From: Dacryopinax spathularia
Lineage: Eukaryota > Basidiomycota > Dacrymycetes > Dacrymycetales > Dacrymycetaceae
Reading direction: 5' to 3'
Assembly: GCA_037974965.1 (NCBI GenBank)
Contig: JBBPFI010000009.1
Span: 930,001 to 994,000 of the forward strand
Length of the DNA: 64,000 bases
Each line of letters begins with the position of its first letter. Position 1 is the stretch's first letter. The translations under genes and the position numbers were made by a program. The notes under the pieces were generated by a model. It was not told the origin of the DNA and searched no databases. It saw nothing but the letters and a program-made list of their open reading frames with translations. Shown here one piece after another: positions 1-12,322 of the stretch.

Positions 1-3000
1 GGGCTGCGTTGGGACCGAGCTACCAGGAGAAGCACGGGTGGCGACGGTGATGGGTTTCGCAGGCTGGGCGGCGGCAGGTGTCCGAACAGGGGTCTGAGCC
101 GCCTGAGCCTTCGCCGCGGCAGCGGCAGCTGCCCTTGTCTTCTCCTGCGCCTCCTTCTCCTTAGCTTCTCTTTCAGCCTTCTCTTTAGCCTCCTTCTCCC
201 TCCGTTCCCTTTCAGCCTTTTCGCGCTCTTCCCGTTCCTTGCGTTCCTTCTCACGCCGCGCCTCTTCTTCCTTAGCTTTGCGTTCCCTCTCCTCCCTCTC
301 TTTGCGCTCGCGCTCAAGACGTTCCTGCTTCAGCCGCTCCTCCTTCTCCTTCTTCTTACGAGCAGCCTCGGCTTCACGTTCGCGCTCTTCAGCTATCCGC
401 CTCCGACGTTCTTCCTCCTTGCGTTGTTTCTCCTCCTCGCGTGCTTTCTTCTCGGCCTCCCGCTTCAGCCGCTCCTCTTCGCGCTTCTTTCGCTGTTCCT
501 CTTCGAGCGCCTCCTGCTTGGCCTTCGCAGCAGCTTCTTCGGCAGCCTTCTCCGCTTCTCGCCGTGCTCGTTCTTCCTCCTTGGCCTGCTTCTGCTGCCT
601 GAGCCGAGTGTCAGTCAGATGTCTAGGAAAGTCAGGTAAAGAATACCCACTTCTTCTTATCTTTCTTCTTCTGGTTCTCCTTCTCCTTCTTCTCCCGCCT
701 CTCTCGCTCAAGCTTGTCCTCCTCCTCAAGCTCACGCAGAAGCTGGAGCTGCCGTTCCTGTGCCACGCGCTCACGGTATGCCTGGAGCACCCGCTGTTCA
801 AACATGCGCGCCGCGAAGATCTGGAACATGCGTCTGCCCTCCTCCATCTTCTGCTGTTCGGTGAGCTAATCCAGCTTCGTTAGTAACAAAGTAGCGGACA
901 CCAGCGCCCGCGATGACTCACCTCCTCCTCATCTTCCTCGTCGTCCTCATCCTCATCTTCCTCATCGTCTTCCTCATCATCCTCGTCCTCGTCATCCTCA
1001 TCATCGTCCTCGTCGCTCTCGTCTTCCCCAACAGCAGCAGCCGCCTCCTTCTCCCGCATCATCCGTCGCTTCGCGAGCTGCTCCATCATCTCGAGGAACT
1101 TCTGCCCGTCGTTCTTGAGCAGGTCATCGGCGACAGTGAGGATGCCTCCTGGGTCTCCACGTAAGAAAGCGCACGAAAATGACGCAAACACGCAGGATCA
1201 AGTCAGCAAACGTGGTTCAAAGAGCGAAGAGATCAAACGTGAAAGCAGCCGAGCGCGCGCGCGGCGGCGGGTCCCTCTGGATGAAAAGAGCGGACAAAGA
1301 AGGGAGTAAGGAGACAGATACACACCTTTGACAGTTAAGCTGTTCCCCAAGCCGAAGACGTCGCCATTAGCCGGCTTGGCAGGATCGGCTTTCCGTACGG
1401 CCTTTCGAGGTCGAGGCTTGTCGACAGCATCGACGTCCTCCTCCTCCGCATCGTCCTCCTCTTCTTCTTCCTCATCGTACTCATCCTCCTCATCACCTTC
1501 CTCATCATCATATTCCTCCTCATCTTCTTCCTCCTCGTCATACTCGTCCTCTTCGCCGCCCCCGGCCGGAGGTCGAGGCTGAGGTGGCGCTTTCCGCGTT
1601 GCGACGGTGACCTTCCCTAGGCCGAGAATAGGAGCGCCGTTCTTGTCGAGCTCGATGCTGCCCGGGAATGGACCTGGACCGGGAGGAGGGACGACACCGC
1701 CTGAGAGAAGGGACTCCTCTTGGCGCTTGGCGTAGACCTCCAGCTCCAGGTAGTACTGATCATACAAACTTTCAAGCTCCGACTCGATTGCATGCCTACA
1801 CGGGGAAAAGATAAGCACCACATCCACGCGAGAGGATGTAGAAGGGGAAGACGTACCGCTTACGTCCGCAAACCGCACAGGAGCAACTATGTTTCTGCTG
1901 CTCCTTCATCTTCTTCAGCACCGTCTCCTTCTCCACTTTCACCAGTGCTCTCCGCTCATGTTCCTGCAACCCAAGCCAGAACTCCTTGATCCTCTCCCGC
2001 TCCTCCTGGCTGTTCGTATTCCACAACTTGCTATTCTGCTTCCCCGGGTCGGCCTTCGCCGCCGGCGCAGCGCCATGGTTGTGATTATGATCCAGCGGGT
2101 AATGCAGCTTTGAGTTTGTGGTGCGGCGACCGCCTGTGCTCGCTGGTGGTGCTGGCGATGGCGCAGGGGGAGGGTTAGGAGGGTAAATAGCAGGTTGTTT
2201 GCCCTGTGCTCGTGTGCTCGGCTGGCGGGCAGGCGGTGCAGGGTGGACCGAGGGCGCGGGATTGGAGGGAGGAAGGGAATGCGCGACGGTGGGAGGAGGG
2301 TTTAAGTGCGGTTGGGTCGTCGGGACTGGCGGGACCGGGAATGCTGGAGGTGCGGTCGGTGCGATAGTAGGCGCGGGAGCAATTGTTTGGGGAGCGGGCT
2401 GAGTCGCCACATTGGCCTGAGGGGCAGGGGCGGGACCGTTAGCGACAACATCGTTCCCTTTCTTCTTTTTCTTTTTCTTGTTCTTCTTGCCTGACTGGGA
2501 GTCACCGTCTGCGTGGTTCGTTCCGTTTACGTGTGGATAGCCACTCCCGTCGTACGTGAGCGTGAACTGAGCACCGCGGTCGGTGATGACATCCACGTCA
2601 ACCTCGACGTCCAGATCGTCCACGTCCGCGTCCTCCCCATCATAGTCGTTCGCGTAACCCGGCACGCCCTCATCGTACGCGTTCGGGTTGTTGACAAACG
2701 TGTTAAACATGTTGATGTCGCTCGCCGAAAGATGGTCGAGCGGATGGTCGCCTATCGGGTGGTTAGGTCCAATGGGCAGACTATCCAGTGCGATGGCAGC
2801 AAAGTTCGGGTCGCTCAACATGCCTGCGTCAGAAGGGTAAGAGCCCGGAAAGGTGCCAGATGCCAGTACTGAGAAGCTCCTGCCTTGTCGACACGAGGGA
2901 CAGTCGCACGCCTGCTGAGCGGCCTGGAGCCAAGCGGTCGTCTGGAGGCGGAGCGAGTTGGAGTTCGCGTTGGAGTTGGAGTTGTTCGAGTTGGTGTGAC

Positions 3001-3307
3001 CAGAGTTCTTGTTCCCGGTCGAAAAGGGGAGGATGTTGCGGACGTAGGTCTGCAGGTGAAGCGGGAGTGATGACCAGTACGCTTCCTGTTCTGCAAAATG
3101 GTCCGTCTCGAGCCTCGCGTACAGGTCGTTCGCGGTCATAAGCAGTTCGGCGTGTGTCGGTACGTGGACGTGTGCAGGAGAAAGATGGCTATTCTGGCCT
3201 GGTTCGGGAAGGGAAAAGAGAGAAAATCGTGAGCATACACTGGTGACTTACTGGGCCACAGTGGGCAATAATAGGGACGTACGAGGATCAGAACCAAACG
3301 TGTCCAT
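1..3307 (-). CDS. NST1: NST1-like stress response protein (C-terminus beyond left edge)
   Basis: This is the large, low-complexity NST1 protein; in yeast NST1 acts in salt tolerance through the splicing factor Msl1. I place the start at 3307: a 25-nt first exon (3307-3283) encodes MDTFGSDP, and splicing to 3198 runs in frame into [16 protein letters not shown]. Further on come a Pro/Ala-rich region, a Lys-rich run, a CAVCGRKR cysteine motif followed across an intron (donor GTACGT near 1850) by [15 protein letters not shown], long Asp/Glu runs (about 1440-1560 and 925-1020), and a highly charged Arg/Lys/Glu coiled coil from about 850 to the left edge. The Cys motif, acidic block and charged coiled coil in this order are the family's signature. 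At least five introns are visible. The C-terminal end is missing from the window. Confidence 0.85.
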
Positions 3308-4216
3308 AATCCTCCCGGAGTTCGGGCCCTCGTCCTCTCTCTCTCTCTCGTCTCAACGCTCAATCACAAGGTTGCGTCCTGCTCTGCTCTCTCTTTCTCT
3401 CTCCTAATTGCCTAATCTTTCTCTTCTCTCGTATCCAGCAACCCGTTCCCGGCGACTCGGCACTGATGCGAAGACTGAGCGACAGTGACACGATGGAATC
3501 ACAGCCGCTTATGTGATCTCTCGTCGAACTTTTGACGCGGCTTGCTCAGTTATTCCCCTAGCCCTATAGCCCGAGCAAGTCAAGCAGCAGCAGGCTAATA
3601 AGTGCCAGTAACCGAAGCGATGCCGAATGTCGTGGCCTTGATTGTTGGTTTGTATGGCCTTGTGACAATTGCCCGCTGATAAACTTTGGGAAACTGTGCG
3701 GGATGAAAATGGGCGAGCAGTGGGTGAGGGGACCCGAGGGGTCGAATTGGCGTGTGAATTGATCCCGGGGGGCGAAGCACAAAGTATATGCACAGCACAA
3801 TGAGGGAAACGCCTTCCCTACAACCACTAGCACTGGTAATGGCCCTACGCTAATAGCACAAGAGCAGAAATAGCTTACAACCAAAATAATATTCACGGAT
3901 TACCAGCAAAGCGCTGTTGTATGCTAACATTGCCCCTATTGCCATTGTCGGGAAATGCGAATTCAGACTCCGCCCTCCTATTGGTGTGCCTTGCCTCCTC
4001 TCTCTTTACGGTAGACAGCGGTAGGGGTTCGGTCCGTGAGGAAATTGTCGGTGCTCACGTGCAACAAAGCGTGCGCGCTTGGAGCGGGCGTTTGCTGGTA
4101 AGAGTCTCTTCATCTGATCTCACTCAGTACGTGTTGTTCGAGCGTATCGTATATATATTCCAACGAGCAGTCAACTCCCGTTCAAGTCTAACTTTTGCGA
4201 CCTGACGCTGACGACC
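3308..4216. promoter_or_regulatory. Divergent promoter region between NST1 and the Hal2-like gene
   Basis: About 0.9 kb separates the two divergent starts. No convincing ORF lies inside. A TATATATATT stretch near 4149-4159 is about 60 bases upstream of the nucleotidase ATG and may be its TATA element. A CT-rich tract at about 3340-3420 lies upstream of NST1. Confidence 0.4.
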
Positions 4217-5385
4217 ATGGCCACCGCCGCCTTCGCGCACGAAAAAGCCGTCGCAATCAGCGCAGTCCTCCGCGCCTGCCGGCTCACATCCTCCGTCTTC
4301 CAGAAACTCGTCACTTCCGAAACCGTAACGAAGAACGACAAGTCGCCCGTAACGGTCGCGGACTACGCTGCTCAAGCGGTGATCAACTCCATTCTTTCTC
4401 GGTCTTTTCCAGGGGACCCGATTGTTGGGGAGGAGGATGCGAAGGTTCTGAGGAGTGCGGGGGATGAGAAGGCGAGGCAGTTGAGGGAACATGTGGTCCA
4501 GTTGGCTAATGACGCTTTGTCCTCCTCTCCAACGGGGGAGGAGAAAGCAGAGTGGGGCATCGGCAGCCCACGCACGGCAGACGAGCTGCTGGACGCGATC
4601 GATAGGGGAATGTACGAAGGAGGCCGAAAGGGCAGGATGTGGGCGCTCGACCCGATAGACGGCACGAAAGGTTTCCTTCGAGGAGGCCAGTACGCGGTCT
4701 GCTTGGCGTTGATTGTCGATTCTGTTGTTCAGTTGGGAGTGATGGGATGCCCGAACTTGCCGGTCGAGCCGGGCAAGCCGGAGGGGGAGAAAGGATGCTT
4801 GTTTGTTGCTGTTAGAGGGCAGGGTGCTGCTCAGGTGCGTCTGCCCTTCTTACACACCACCCTTTCATCACCCTCTTCTACTATCGGAAGGAGACCGAAG
4901 AATGCTAATACGCACTACAGCGTTCCCTAACCAACCCAACCCTCCACCCCCTTCACATCCCCCCCGTCCCCCCCTCCTCCTACCAACTGCTCGAATCCCT
5001 CGAGTCCGCCCACTCTTCCCACTCCTTCTCCGCCTCCTTCTCGCACCACCTCAACATCACCACTCCCCCAATCCGGATGGACAGCCAAGCGAAATACTGT
5101 TCCCTCGCGCGGGGCGAAGGCTCCATCTACCTGCGCATGCCTACGGGTGTCGGGTACAGGGAGAAGATCTGGGATCATGCGAGTGGGAGTCTGCTGGTCG
5201 AGGAGGCTGGTGGGGCGGTGAGTGATTCGCGGGGACTGCCGTTGGATTTCGGCCTGGGGAGGACGCTGGGCGAGAATTATGGGGTTGTGGCGGCGGGGAA
5301 GGAGGTGCATCCGAGGGTTATTGAGGCTATTAGGGCTGTTAAGGAGCAGGAGGAGAAAGAGAAAGAGAAGCAGAAGAGCGAGTGA
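4217..5385 (+). CDS. 3'(2'),5'-bisphosphate nucleotidase (Hal2/Met22 type)
   Basis: The enzyme hydrolyses 3'-phosphoadenosine 5'-phosphate to AMP. It detoxifies the by-product of sulfate assimilation and is the lithium/sodium-sensitive target behind HAL2 salt tolerance. Two exons, 4217-4834 and 4921-5385, join in phase 0 (donor GTGCGT, acceptor CTACAG, branch TGCTAAT) to give 360 residues, close to yeast Hal2 (357). The metal-binding inositol-phosphatase motifs are present: VADYAAQ near residue 50, GEED near 72, and WALDPIDGTKGF near 145 with the DPIDGT metal ligands. The second exon has WDHASGSLLVEEAGG, the usual substrate-pocket motif. The last 15 residues are a Lys/Glu tail. Confidence 0.92.
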
Positions 5386-5682
5386 GTTCAGTACATATGA
5401 GCGGGGACTTGAAAGGGATACGGTCGTGAAGGTATAGAATTGGATGGTAGTGGATGCTGTATAACCATGATTAGGGAAATCAAGAACTCAAATGTATGCG
5501 TCCCTCTTCGGCCGCGAAAGATACCGTCCATCAGCCTCTTAGAGACAAGACTGCTTCCCGTTAGCTTTCTTCGCTGCCCGAGTATCTTGTCCCTTCCCCC
5601 GCATATACATTCAAACATATCCATTGCAAGCTACCTTACTCGCATACATCCACCCTAGCATCTCCCAGACCCCCCCACCACC

Positions 5683-7085
5683 CTAGGTGAACACCAGCGT
5701 CCCATTCGTACACACAAATCCAAGCGCACTCGAATTGACCGGCGAATTATCACATATCACCGACGCGGGCGCTCCGCTCTCAGGCCGGATATGGATGTTG
5801 GAGAGTGTGAAGTTCTGGCATGCGTTCGGGTTGCAGTGGAAGATTATTGCTTGGGTTCCGGTGGAGAGGGGTTCGTTGTACCAGCAGGGGTCTGGTGCGA
5901 GTGGGTCAGCGGGTGCTGTAGAGCAGATCGAGAGGAGGATGAGAGAGGAAGGGAGAGGCGAGGACTTACCAGAAACACAGCTCCCATCCCCCTGATGATA
6001 CGTATTAACCGTCCCCCACACCCCGTCATACGTAAACTCCTGCATGACCACACTCGCATTATCCACCCTCGCCCCACCCGGCGAATTCTGGTCCACATAG
6101 CTCTGCGTGATATACAGCGGAAAGCTCACGTTCTGCATCCCGATCCGGCGGTACGTGACGTTCCTCGCCAGCCCTGTCCCTCCGACCCAGGATTTAAAAC
6201 GGGCGCCGTAGAGCGTGTTCTGGAAGAAGACGTCTTCCACTAACACGTCACTGACGTTTGCGGGCTTGGTTGGGTCCTTGCCGAGAGAACCGATCGAGGC
6301 GCCGTGCGATGCGTACCCGACGAACGCGCGCCGGAAAGTGACGTTCCGCGTCCCTACGCTTCCCTGGCCGATAGCGAGCGCGTCGTCGCCGTTCATGATG
6401 ACTGAATCCTCGATGAGCAGGTTACTGCCGGTGGCGTCGAACCCGTCTGTATTGAATGGGAAGGAACCGGACCAGGAACGGGCGTCGATGAGCGTGTTAC
6501 GGGCGTGGACGTTGTTCGCTGAGGCGAGGGAGATCGTCCAGGCTATGGGTTGGTAGAACTTGAGGTTCGTTAACCAACCATCTGTGACCGCAAAACCGAG
6601 CAGATGCGGGCGTGCTATTTGGTTGCCGGCGTCCCACCATTGCTGGCCTGTACGTGGGCAGCACGCCGTTTAGTACTGTCGCTCATCTGAGGGCTAGAGA
6701 GGGAAGAGGACATACCATGTGAATTGATCCAACCCCATTTCTCCTCCTCGCTCCCAACAAGACTCACGTTCCTCCCCGTAAAGTACAGCCAAAACCCGCT
6801 CGAGCTCGCATTCACCGCCGCTTGGACAGCAGTCACGTTCGTAGGCAGGGAAAGGTTGCCAAGGATTGATACGGTTATGTCCGAGTCGGGAACGACGAGC
6901 GGGGTGAGGAGGCTGTACGTCGTGTTGGGGGCGAAAGTTATGTTCCTAGAAGGGCAGGAGGCGAGGGTGGTATGGAAGGAGGGGGTGTCGTCGGAGTTGG
7001 GGGTGTGGGGGACGGTGCAGTTTTGTGCAAATGCGCCGGGTAAGAAGAACAACAGTACGGTCAAGAGCCAGGCAAGGCGGGCCAT
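5683..7085 (-). CDS. Secreted GH28 polygalacturonase-like glycoside hydrolase
   Basis: Predicted pectin-degrading glycosidase of family GH28. Three exons (7085-6716, 6647-5970, 5891-5683) splice in frame to 418 residues. The N-terminus is a typical signal peptide ending at about AFAQ. Four GH28 active-site motifs are readable: NTDGFD, GDD, the SHG of YASHGASIGSLGK, and RFKSW (usually RIK). Many N-x-S/T sequons fit a glycosylated extracellular enzyme. The residue after GDD is Ala rather than the Cys common in endo-polygalacturonases, and the sequence looks closer to exo-acting members, though endo or exo cannot be settled by eye. A 297-bp gap, tail to tail, separates it from the nucleotidase gene. 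Confidence 0.88.
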
Positions 7086-7915
7086 TTTGACGAGCTGAGC
7101 TGGGGTTGCTGGCTCTGACTTTCTCGACCCGTGCTCAGAGAGACGGCATATTTATACGCTCATTCGTTCTTCACCGTCCCCGGGGAGGTCCAGAACTCGA
7201 GAAGCGAGCCATCATCCTGCTTCTCCAGAGCAGAAGACCGCATGGTGCTTAGCTCCAGTTGACAGCGGCTGGTTCACGGAGAGTGAACCGAACGAGTCAC
7301 AAGAATTTCCGAACGCCTCAGCCCAAGTCAAGCAGCAACTTCTCGCAGGATCATCATAGCGAGCCTCAACTAGAACACGGAAAAACAGACAACTCTGGGG
7401 AAAAGAACGGACGAGGAGCCTCTCCTCACCATTCCTCCCTCAACCGCGCTGAAAAGCCCACGGCCCGACCGGACCGACCCTCACGTGACCCTCTTTACCC
7501 CATTCACGTGCCCCCTCCGAGCGCCCTTCCACGCGGAGATGAGGGCAGGGTACGTCATAGTCGTCTGGAGCGTTTCATCAGTCCTCACCGGGGAATGAGC
7601 GTATGAGCGTATGAGGGCGGTAGGGGTCATCCATCACCCCTAGGATAACCTTGGCCGGGTGGGGTGAAGAGGGCGTTGAACTCTGGGTAGTGGACTGAGT
7701 TGTGAGGCGCTACGTTCCTGACTGTCGACTGTACTGAGTTCGATCATCGACCAGAGCGGGTGTTATTACACGACCAAGGTACTGGGTGACACGACACGAC
7801 CACCGCGTCCCTCTCTGTGCTCAGCTGCGTCCCTACCTGCAAGCTCAACGATCACCTCAGGCAACATAGCTGGCCTCCAAGCTCTTCGCTATACCAAGTC
7901 AATCAGCCAACAACG
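7086..7915. other. Intergenic region between GH28 and GNAT genes
   Basis: A divergent upstream region of about 0.8 kb. An AT-richer ATTTATACG box (about 7150) lies some 65 bases upstream of the GH28 ATG on its strand and could be the TATA element. An in-frame stretch at 7259-7606 has no recognisable domain and is probably fortuitous. Confidence 0.35.
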
Positions 7916-8725
7916 ATGTCCACCCTCACCGCCCCCACCTCCGCCCCCGGCCCCGCCTCAACCCCCACCTCCGAAATATCCGTCCGCCCCGCCAACTCCG
8001 CCGACGTACCGGGCATGCTCCAAGTCTCCAACTCCAGCCAAGCATGGCTCATCTCCCAGGGGCTCGCGAGCGAGAAGGAGCAGCCGCCGATTACGCCGGA
8101 TCGGATGGCATGGTTTACGAGGAAGGCGGAGCAGGATACGGATTGGAGTACGAATACGGGGAGGATATTTGTTGCGGAGATCGATAGGCTGATCGTGGGG
8201 TGGTGTATGGCCACGTTGGTAAGTACACCTGCAACTGTCCCATACTTCCTACCGTCTACTGTTTCCCCTTCTCTTCCCTCTGCCTGTCCTCTTTCTCCTC
8301 CCCAATCGAACGCCAGAGAGACTGCGGATGAGTACTGATCTCCTCTCAAATATGATAGGCCTGGCCACCCCACCTACCCGACACAGACCTCTCCCAACTC
8401 TACCTCTCCGCCATCTACGTCCATCAAGACTACATGTCTCGGGGCGTCGCCCGCGCCCTAATCGGCTACCTAAAAGAAGAAGCGCTCAAGCAGCACGTCG
8501 AGCTCATCCGGGCGGAATGTAAGAAGATTGACAAGCTGGTGGAGTATCATAAGCGTTGGGTGCGTGCATTTCCGATTTCTCTCCAACGTATGAATGTTGA
8601 GGCGAACGGCGTATGCGCAGGGCTTTGAGCCGGTCGAGTACACGGGCTTTGCGCCGGACTATGAGGAGAAGATGCAGTTGTTCCATATGGACTTGCGCCC
8701 AGAAGACGAGAGGGACGACGACTAA
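7916..8725 (+). CDS. GNAT-family N-acetyltransferase
   Basis: Predicted acetyl-CoA-dependent N-acetyltransferase; the substrate is unknown. Exons 7916-8218, 8359-8559 and 8621-8725 join in phase 0 to give 202 residues. After a Pro/Ser/Thr-rich N-terminus the GNAT fold begins at ISVRPANSADVPGML. RIFVAEIDRLIVGWCMA is the central strand pair. LYLSAIYVHQDYMSRGVARAL is the acetyl-CoA-binding motif A, with an R-G-x-A variant of Q/RxxGxG/A, and the C-terminal part is YHKRWGFEPVEYTGF. I use the ATG at 7916 because the longer upstream ORF reading lacks any similarity to the fold. Confidence 0.85.
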
Positions 8726-9550
8726 AGGGTGCAGCCCTTCCAAGCCTGCAGAAGTCATCGCCTCCAAATCGATCAGACGACCCTCTCCCATCCTGGTCTA
8801 TCCATAACCAACTCCGACAACCCTCTCTCAAACCGACTTCGTCTTCTTCAGTCGTGCGTCACGCAGCACACCAGCGTGTTCTGGACCCTCCAGCTTCCAA
8901 TCTCCACATTCCCTTCCATGCAGACCGAGATGTACTGTATCCATAGCCTCTGACCCAGTCCTCATTCCAATCCCTCAGAACCTTCATAACCCTAACCAGT
9001 ACCACCAACAGTAGCAGATAAATGAATGAACCCATCCTGTTTCTTCCGATCCATAGGGCTTGGTGGGCCAGAGATAGAGATAGAGATAAAGATAGAACAG
9101 CAGGTCCAGACCGACGTTCAGGAGATCCGTTTCTCGGCATCCACCGAGCAGGAGACCATGCGGTCCCTATCATCCTCAGCATCTTCCAACCAAAGTCTCC
9201 CGCGACTCGGCCCGAACCCGACTCTTCCGACGGTCGGAGATGTGCCGATTGCATATGCAGCATCCCGTGTCCACCATACGATAATATCGCAGGCGGTGTG
9301 AGCTGTGTGGACTGTGTGGACGGTGTGCTTGGGAGCTCGTGATGTGATGCCGAGAGCGTATTGTCCTATCAGTGCGGGTTTGGGTTGGGAGCATATATCT
9401 CCGGGCTTGGGTTGAGCTGGCACGGTAGATACGTGTTACCTCCTCCTCCTCACCTCTTTCTCCATCACTCCCAAGTCAACCTCCTGCTTCTCTCTCCTAC
9501 TTCCCCACTCTACCTCCTACTTCCCACTTGACTATCAAGACACCGCAAAG
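8726..9550. other. Intergenic region between GNAT and alpha/beta-hydrolase genes
   Basis: About 0.8 kb without a supported gene. It contains a short GATAGA/GATAAA tandem (about 9070-9096) and, just before the downstream ATG, a pyrimidine-rich tract typical of fungal promoters. ORFs on either strand lack domain features. Confidence 0.3.
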
Positions 9551-10693
9551 ATGTCCTACACAGCGAAACACGGCCCCATCCACCCCCAGATCCTCCCGCT
9601 CTGCGACCCCGAATACGCCGCCTACTACGCCTCCTCTATCGAAGGGCACATCGCACTCGACTATACCGCCCCATTCGACCCGTCAATCCGGTCCGTGCCC
9701 CTGCTCTCGGGAGGGGCAAAGCCATTGGAGTGCGTGACGAGGGAGGTGAAGGTCGGCGAGTGTAACGTGCGGGTGTTTACGCCCCCGCCGGGGGAGGCGG
9801 AGATGCCGGAGGGGGGGTGGCCTGTGATGATCTATTTTCATGGGGGTGGGTGGGTGCTGGGAAGTGTGGATAGCGAAATTAGCATCGCTACGCAGCTGTG
9901 TCGTCGTACGTCCCCTCATATCTCGCAGCTCCCTTGGGCAGCTTCGGGCACAGATGCAGGCAGTTGCTGACTCCTGTGCATACAGGCGTCCCGTGCGTAG
10001 TCGTATCAGTCAACTACCGCCTCGCACCCGAGCACCCCTACCCCGCAGCAGTAGACGACGCCTGGTCCGTCCTCCTCTGGGTGCACACCCAAGGCCCCGA
10101 AGAGCTCTCCATCAACCCATCCAAGATCGCCGTCGGCGGCGCCTCAGCCGGTGGACAACTCGCAGCGGTGATATCGCACATGGCGGTATTGCACGATCCG
10201 CCGATCAAGCTCGCTTTCCAGCTCCTCACGGTGCCCTGCACTGACCTGGACCCCGAGGCGCCATATCCCAGCAGGAAGTTATTTGCAGACGCTCCGGCCT
10301 TGCCGGCAGTGCGGATGAACTGGTTTTATAAGCTGTTCAACGCCTCTCCCCAAGAGTGGAAAGCCAGTCCTATCAAGGCTCCTGCTGAGCACTGGTCGAA
10401 GTTGCCACCGGCGTTTGTCGCTGTGGGTGGACTGGACTTTTTGAGAGATGAGGGGATCGAATATGCGAAGCTTATGAATGAGCGCGGGGCAAGGGCGGAG
10501 GTGAAGGTTTATGAGGGCGTGCCGCATCATTTCCCTTCGCTTGATGGGGTGCGTGATTTTCCTTTCTGCTTTCCGGCAGCGGCTGGTTTTTGGATGATGA
10601 GGAAGCTGACTGGTGCGATAGGTGCTGAAGAAGGGCAAGGAGTATGTGGACGATGCGGTGGATAGGGTGAGGAAGGCGTTTGACGCTGTTTGA
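9551..10693 (+). CDS. Alpha/beta hydrolase fold-3 (HSL-type) esterase or lipase
   Basis: Predicted carboxylic-ester hydrolase of the hormone-sensitive-lipase group. Exons 9551-9905, 9986-10548 and 10622-10693 splice to 329 residues. The oxyanion-hole motif HGGGW (near residue 96) is followed by VVSVNYRLAPEHPYPAA. The nucleophile elbow is GGASAGG (the family's GDSAGG, with Ala for Asp). The likely acid is in GGLDFLRDEG and the catalytic His in GVPHHFPS. The last intron separates the short C-terminal helix. The substrate cannot be inferred. Confidence 0.88.
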
Positions 10694-10735
10694 TTCATTA
10701 CAGCGCTGTACGACGACATTCAGGAAGGCAGGAAG

Positions 10736-10757
10736 GAAGGAAGGAAGGAAAGGAAGA
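10736..10757. repeat. GGAA-type microsatellite
   Basis: A short run of GGAA/AGGA units follows the hydrolase stop codon. A similar run occurs near 34095-34120. Simple repeat with no inferred function. Confidence 0.7.
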
Positions 10758-10851
10758 ATCTAAAGACCAAAGAATATCACTGTGTCACTCTCCGTCCTCC
10801 ACACTCTGCGCCTTGCCCACCCATTCGGGCAGCTGGGTCCTTGTGGTTGAG

Positions 10852-11721
10852 TTAGTAAGTCGCCGTGACCCGATCCTTGATTGCCCCATCCAGAGCCTGC
10901 TCGATCGGTTTTTCCCCACCGGCGATATCCAGCGCCAACCCCGCCGCATCAGGCCTATCAACAAGCAGCGCCAGCATCTTCGCGACATCATCTCTCTACC
11001 CCAACGCCCAACCATCAGCACTGTATACCTCCCATGAGTCTACATGAGGGGAGACGCACGGAGATATCAGGTCTGAGATGCGTCCTCCCCACACTTGCCT
11101 TCCCCGTCCCGGGCGCATCAGAGTAAAACCACGGACGGATGATCGTCCACTTAAACTTCGTGCGTGACCAGAGGTTCTTGTCCGCTTCGTATTTATATTG
11201 CATATACGCCTCGAGTGCGCCCCAGAGCCCGTCGGAGGCTTTCAAGTCTTGGTCGTCCTGTAATTCCCCATCAGCCCTGCCCCACGGAGACGGAAGGGGA
11301 GGAAAAGGGGGAGGGGGGGACGAACATAATACTCCGGTGCAGGCTTGCTCCGGTCCCTCGTATCGCCCGCACTGACCAACAACACCCTCGCCGGTTTCTC
11401 CATAGCCTCAACAGCATCAAACACCTTTAGAGCGCCCTCATAGTCCACGCTTTTCAACCTCTCAGGCCCGCCCTTCCCGCCAGAACCAGCCGCAAAGACG
11501 ACCACATCCGCCTTGACCTCATCGAAGAGCTTGGTGAACTCCTCTTTCGGGGCGTCCTCGAGGGAGAGGACAACGGGCTGGGCACCGGTGGAGGAGACTT
11601 CGGCCGAGTGGGAGGGGTCGCGGATGATAGAGATGATCTTATGCGTTGGGGCGAGAAGGGAAGAGAGACGGAGGGCGATCTTGCCGTGGCCGCCGATGAT
11701 GACTACTGAGCTGGCGGACAT
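10852..11721 (-). CDS. NAD(P)-binding Rossmann-fold protein, tandem copy 1
   Basis: Member of the short, atypical SDR-like group that includes yeast YMR090W; the biochemical role is not established. Exons 11721-11326, 11257-11060 and 10995-10852 (396, 198 and 144 nt, all phase 0) give 245 residues. VVIIGGHGKIALRL is the glycine-rich dinucleotide loop. VDYEGALKVFDAVE and LLVSAGDTRDR follow, and WTIIRPWFYSDAPGTGKASVG is the substrate-side segment (listed here only in part: WTIIRPW, GTGKASVG). The third exon ends LALDIAGGEKPIEQAL. It is the left-most of three tandem paralogs on the same strand. Confidence 0.88.
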
Positions 11722-12322
11722 TCTTTATCGGTTAGATTGGAACACTCTGAGAGGGAGGATGGTTTTGGTATTGTGACAACCTGATGGTTTGGAATGGAAT
11801 TTTATACGGCGTTGGACATGCTGCGCAAGTGCTCCGTCCTTGCCCGTAAATGCTGTCGGGAGCGTGGATAGTAATGATGCACTGCGCTTTGGAGAAGACG
11901 AAATTGCTCGATGACTCGCCTCTCGGAGAAATGTTAACAACGACCCATGGCATCGAGAGACTGATGTATCAAAGAAGAGGATGAATGACTCGCAAGTGTG
12001 CTTGGCTTTGATGGTTGCACCGTAGGGTCATGCTTCTCCGTCCCAAAGAAGGCACGTGAGTCATCGATTCACACATGACTCCCGTACATGCCTCATTGAT
12101 TTCTAGCATGGGTTGCGGCGTGGACTCTCGAAAACCATCTCAACTGCGAAAAGAAGATAAATCAAGGATGTTTCATCTAACTCATACAAGTATTGTACAG
12201 TGGTAGGAAGGGGGCGAAGAAGCAAAGACGGACCAAGAGATCACCAATCTAAAGACGGATGGTCCTTCGATAGTAGTCATCCCGCTCTCTGCCATATCTT
12301 CGTCCTTCGACCGACCGACGGG

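Noticed and set aside
239-883. 214-codon plus-strand Ser/Arg-rich ORF at the left end
   Set aside because: Antisense shadow of the Glu/Arg/Lys coiled coil of NST1.
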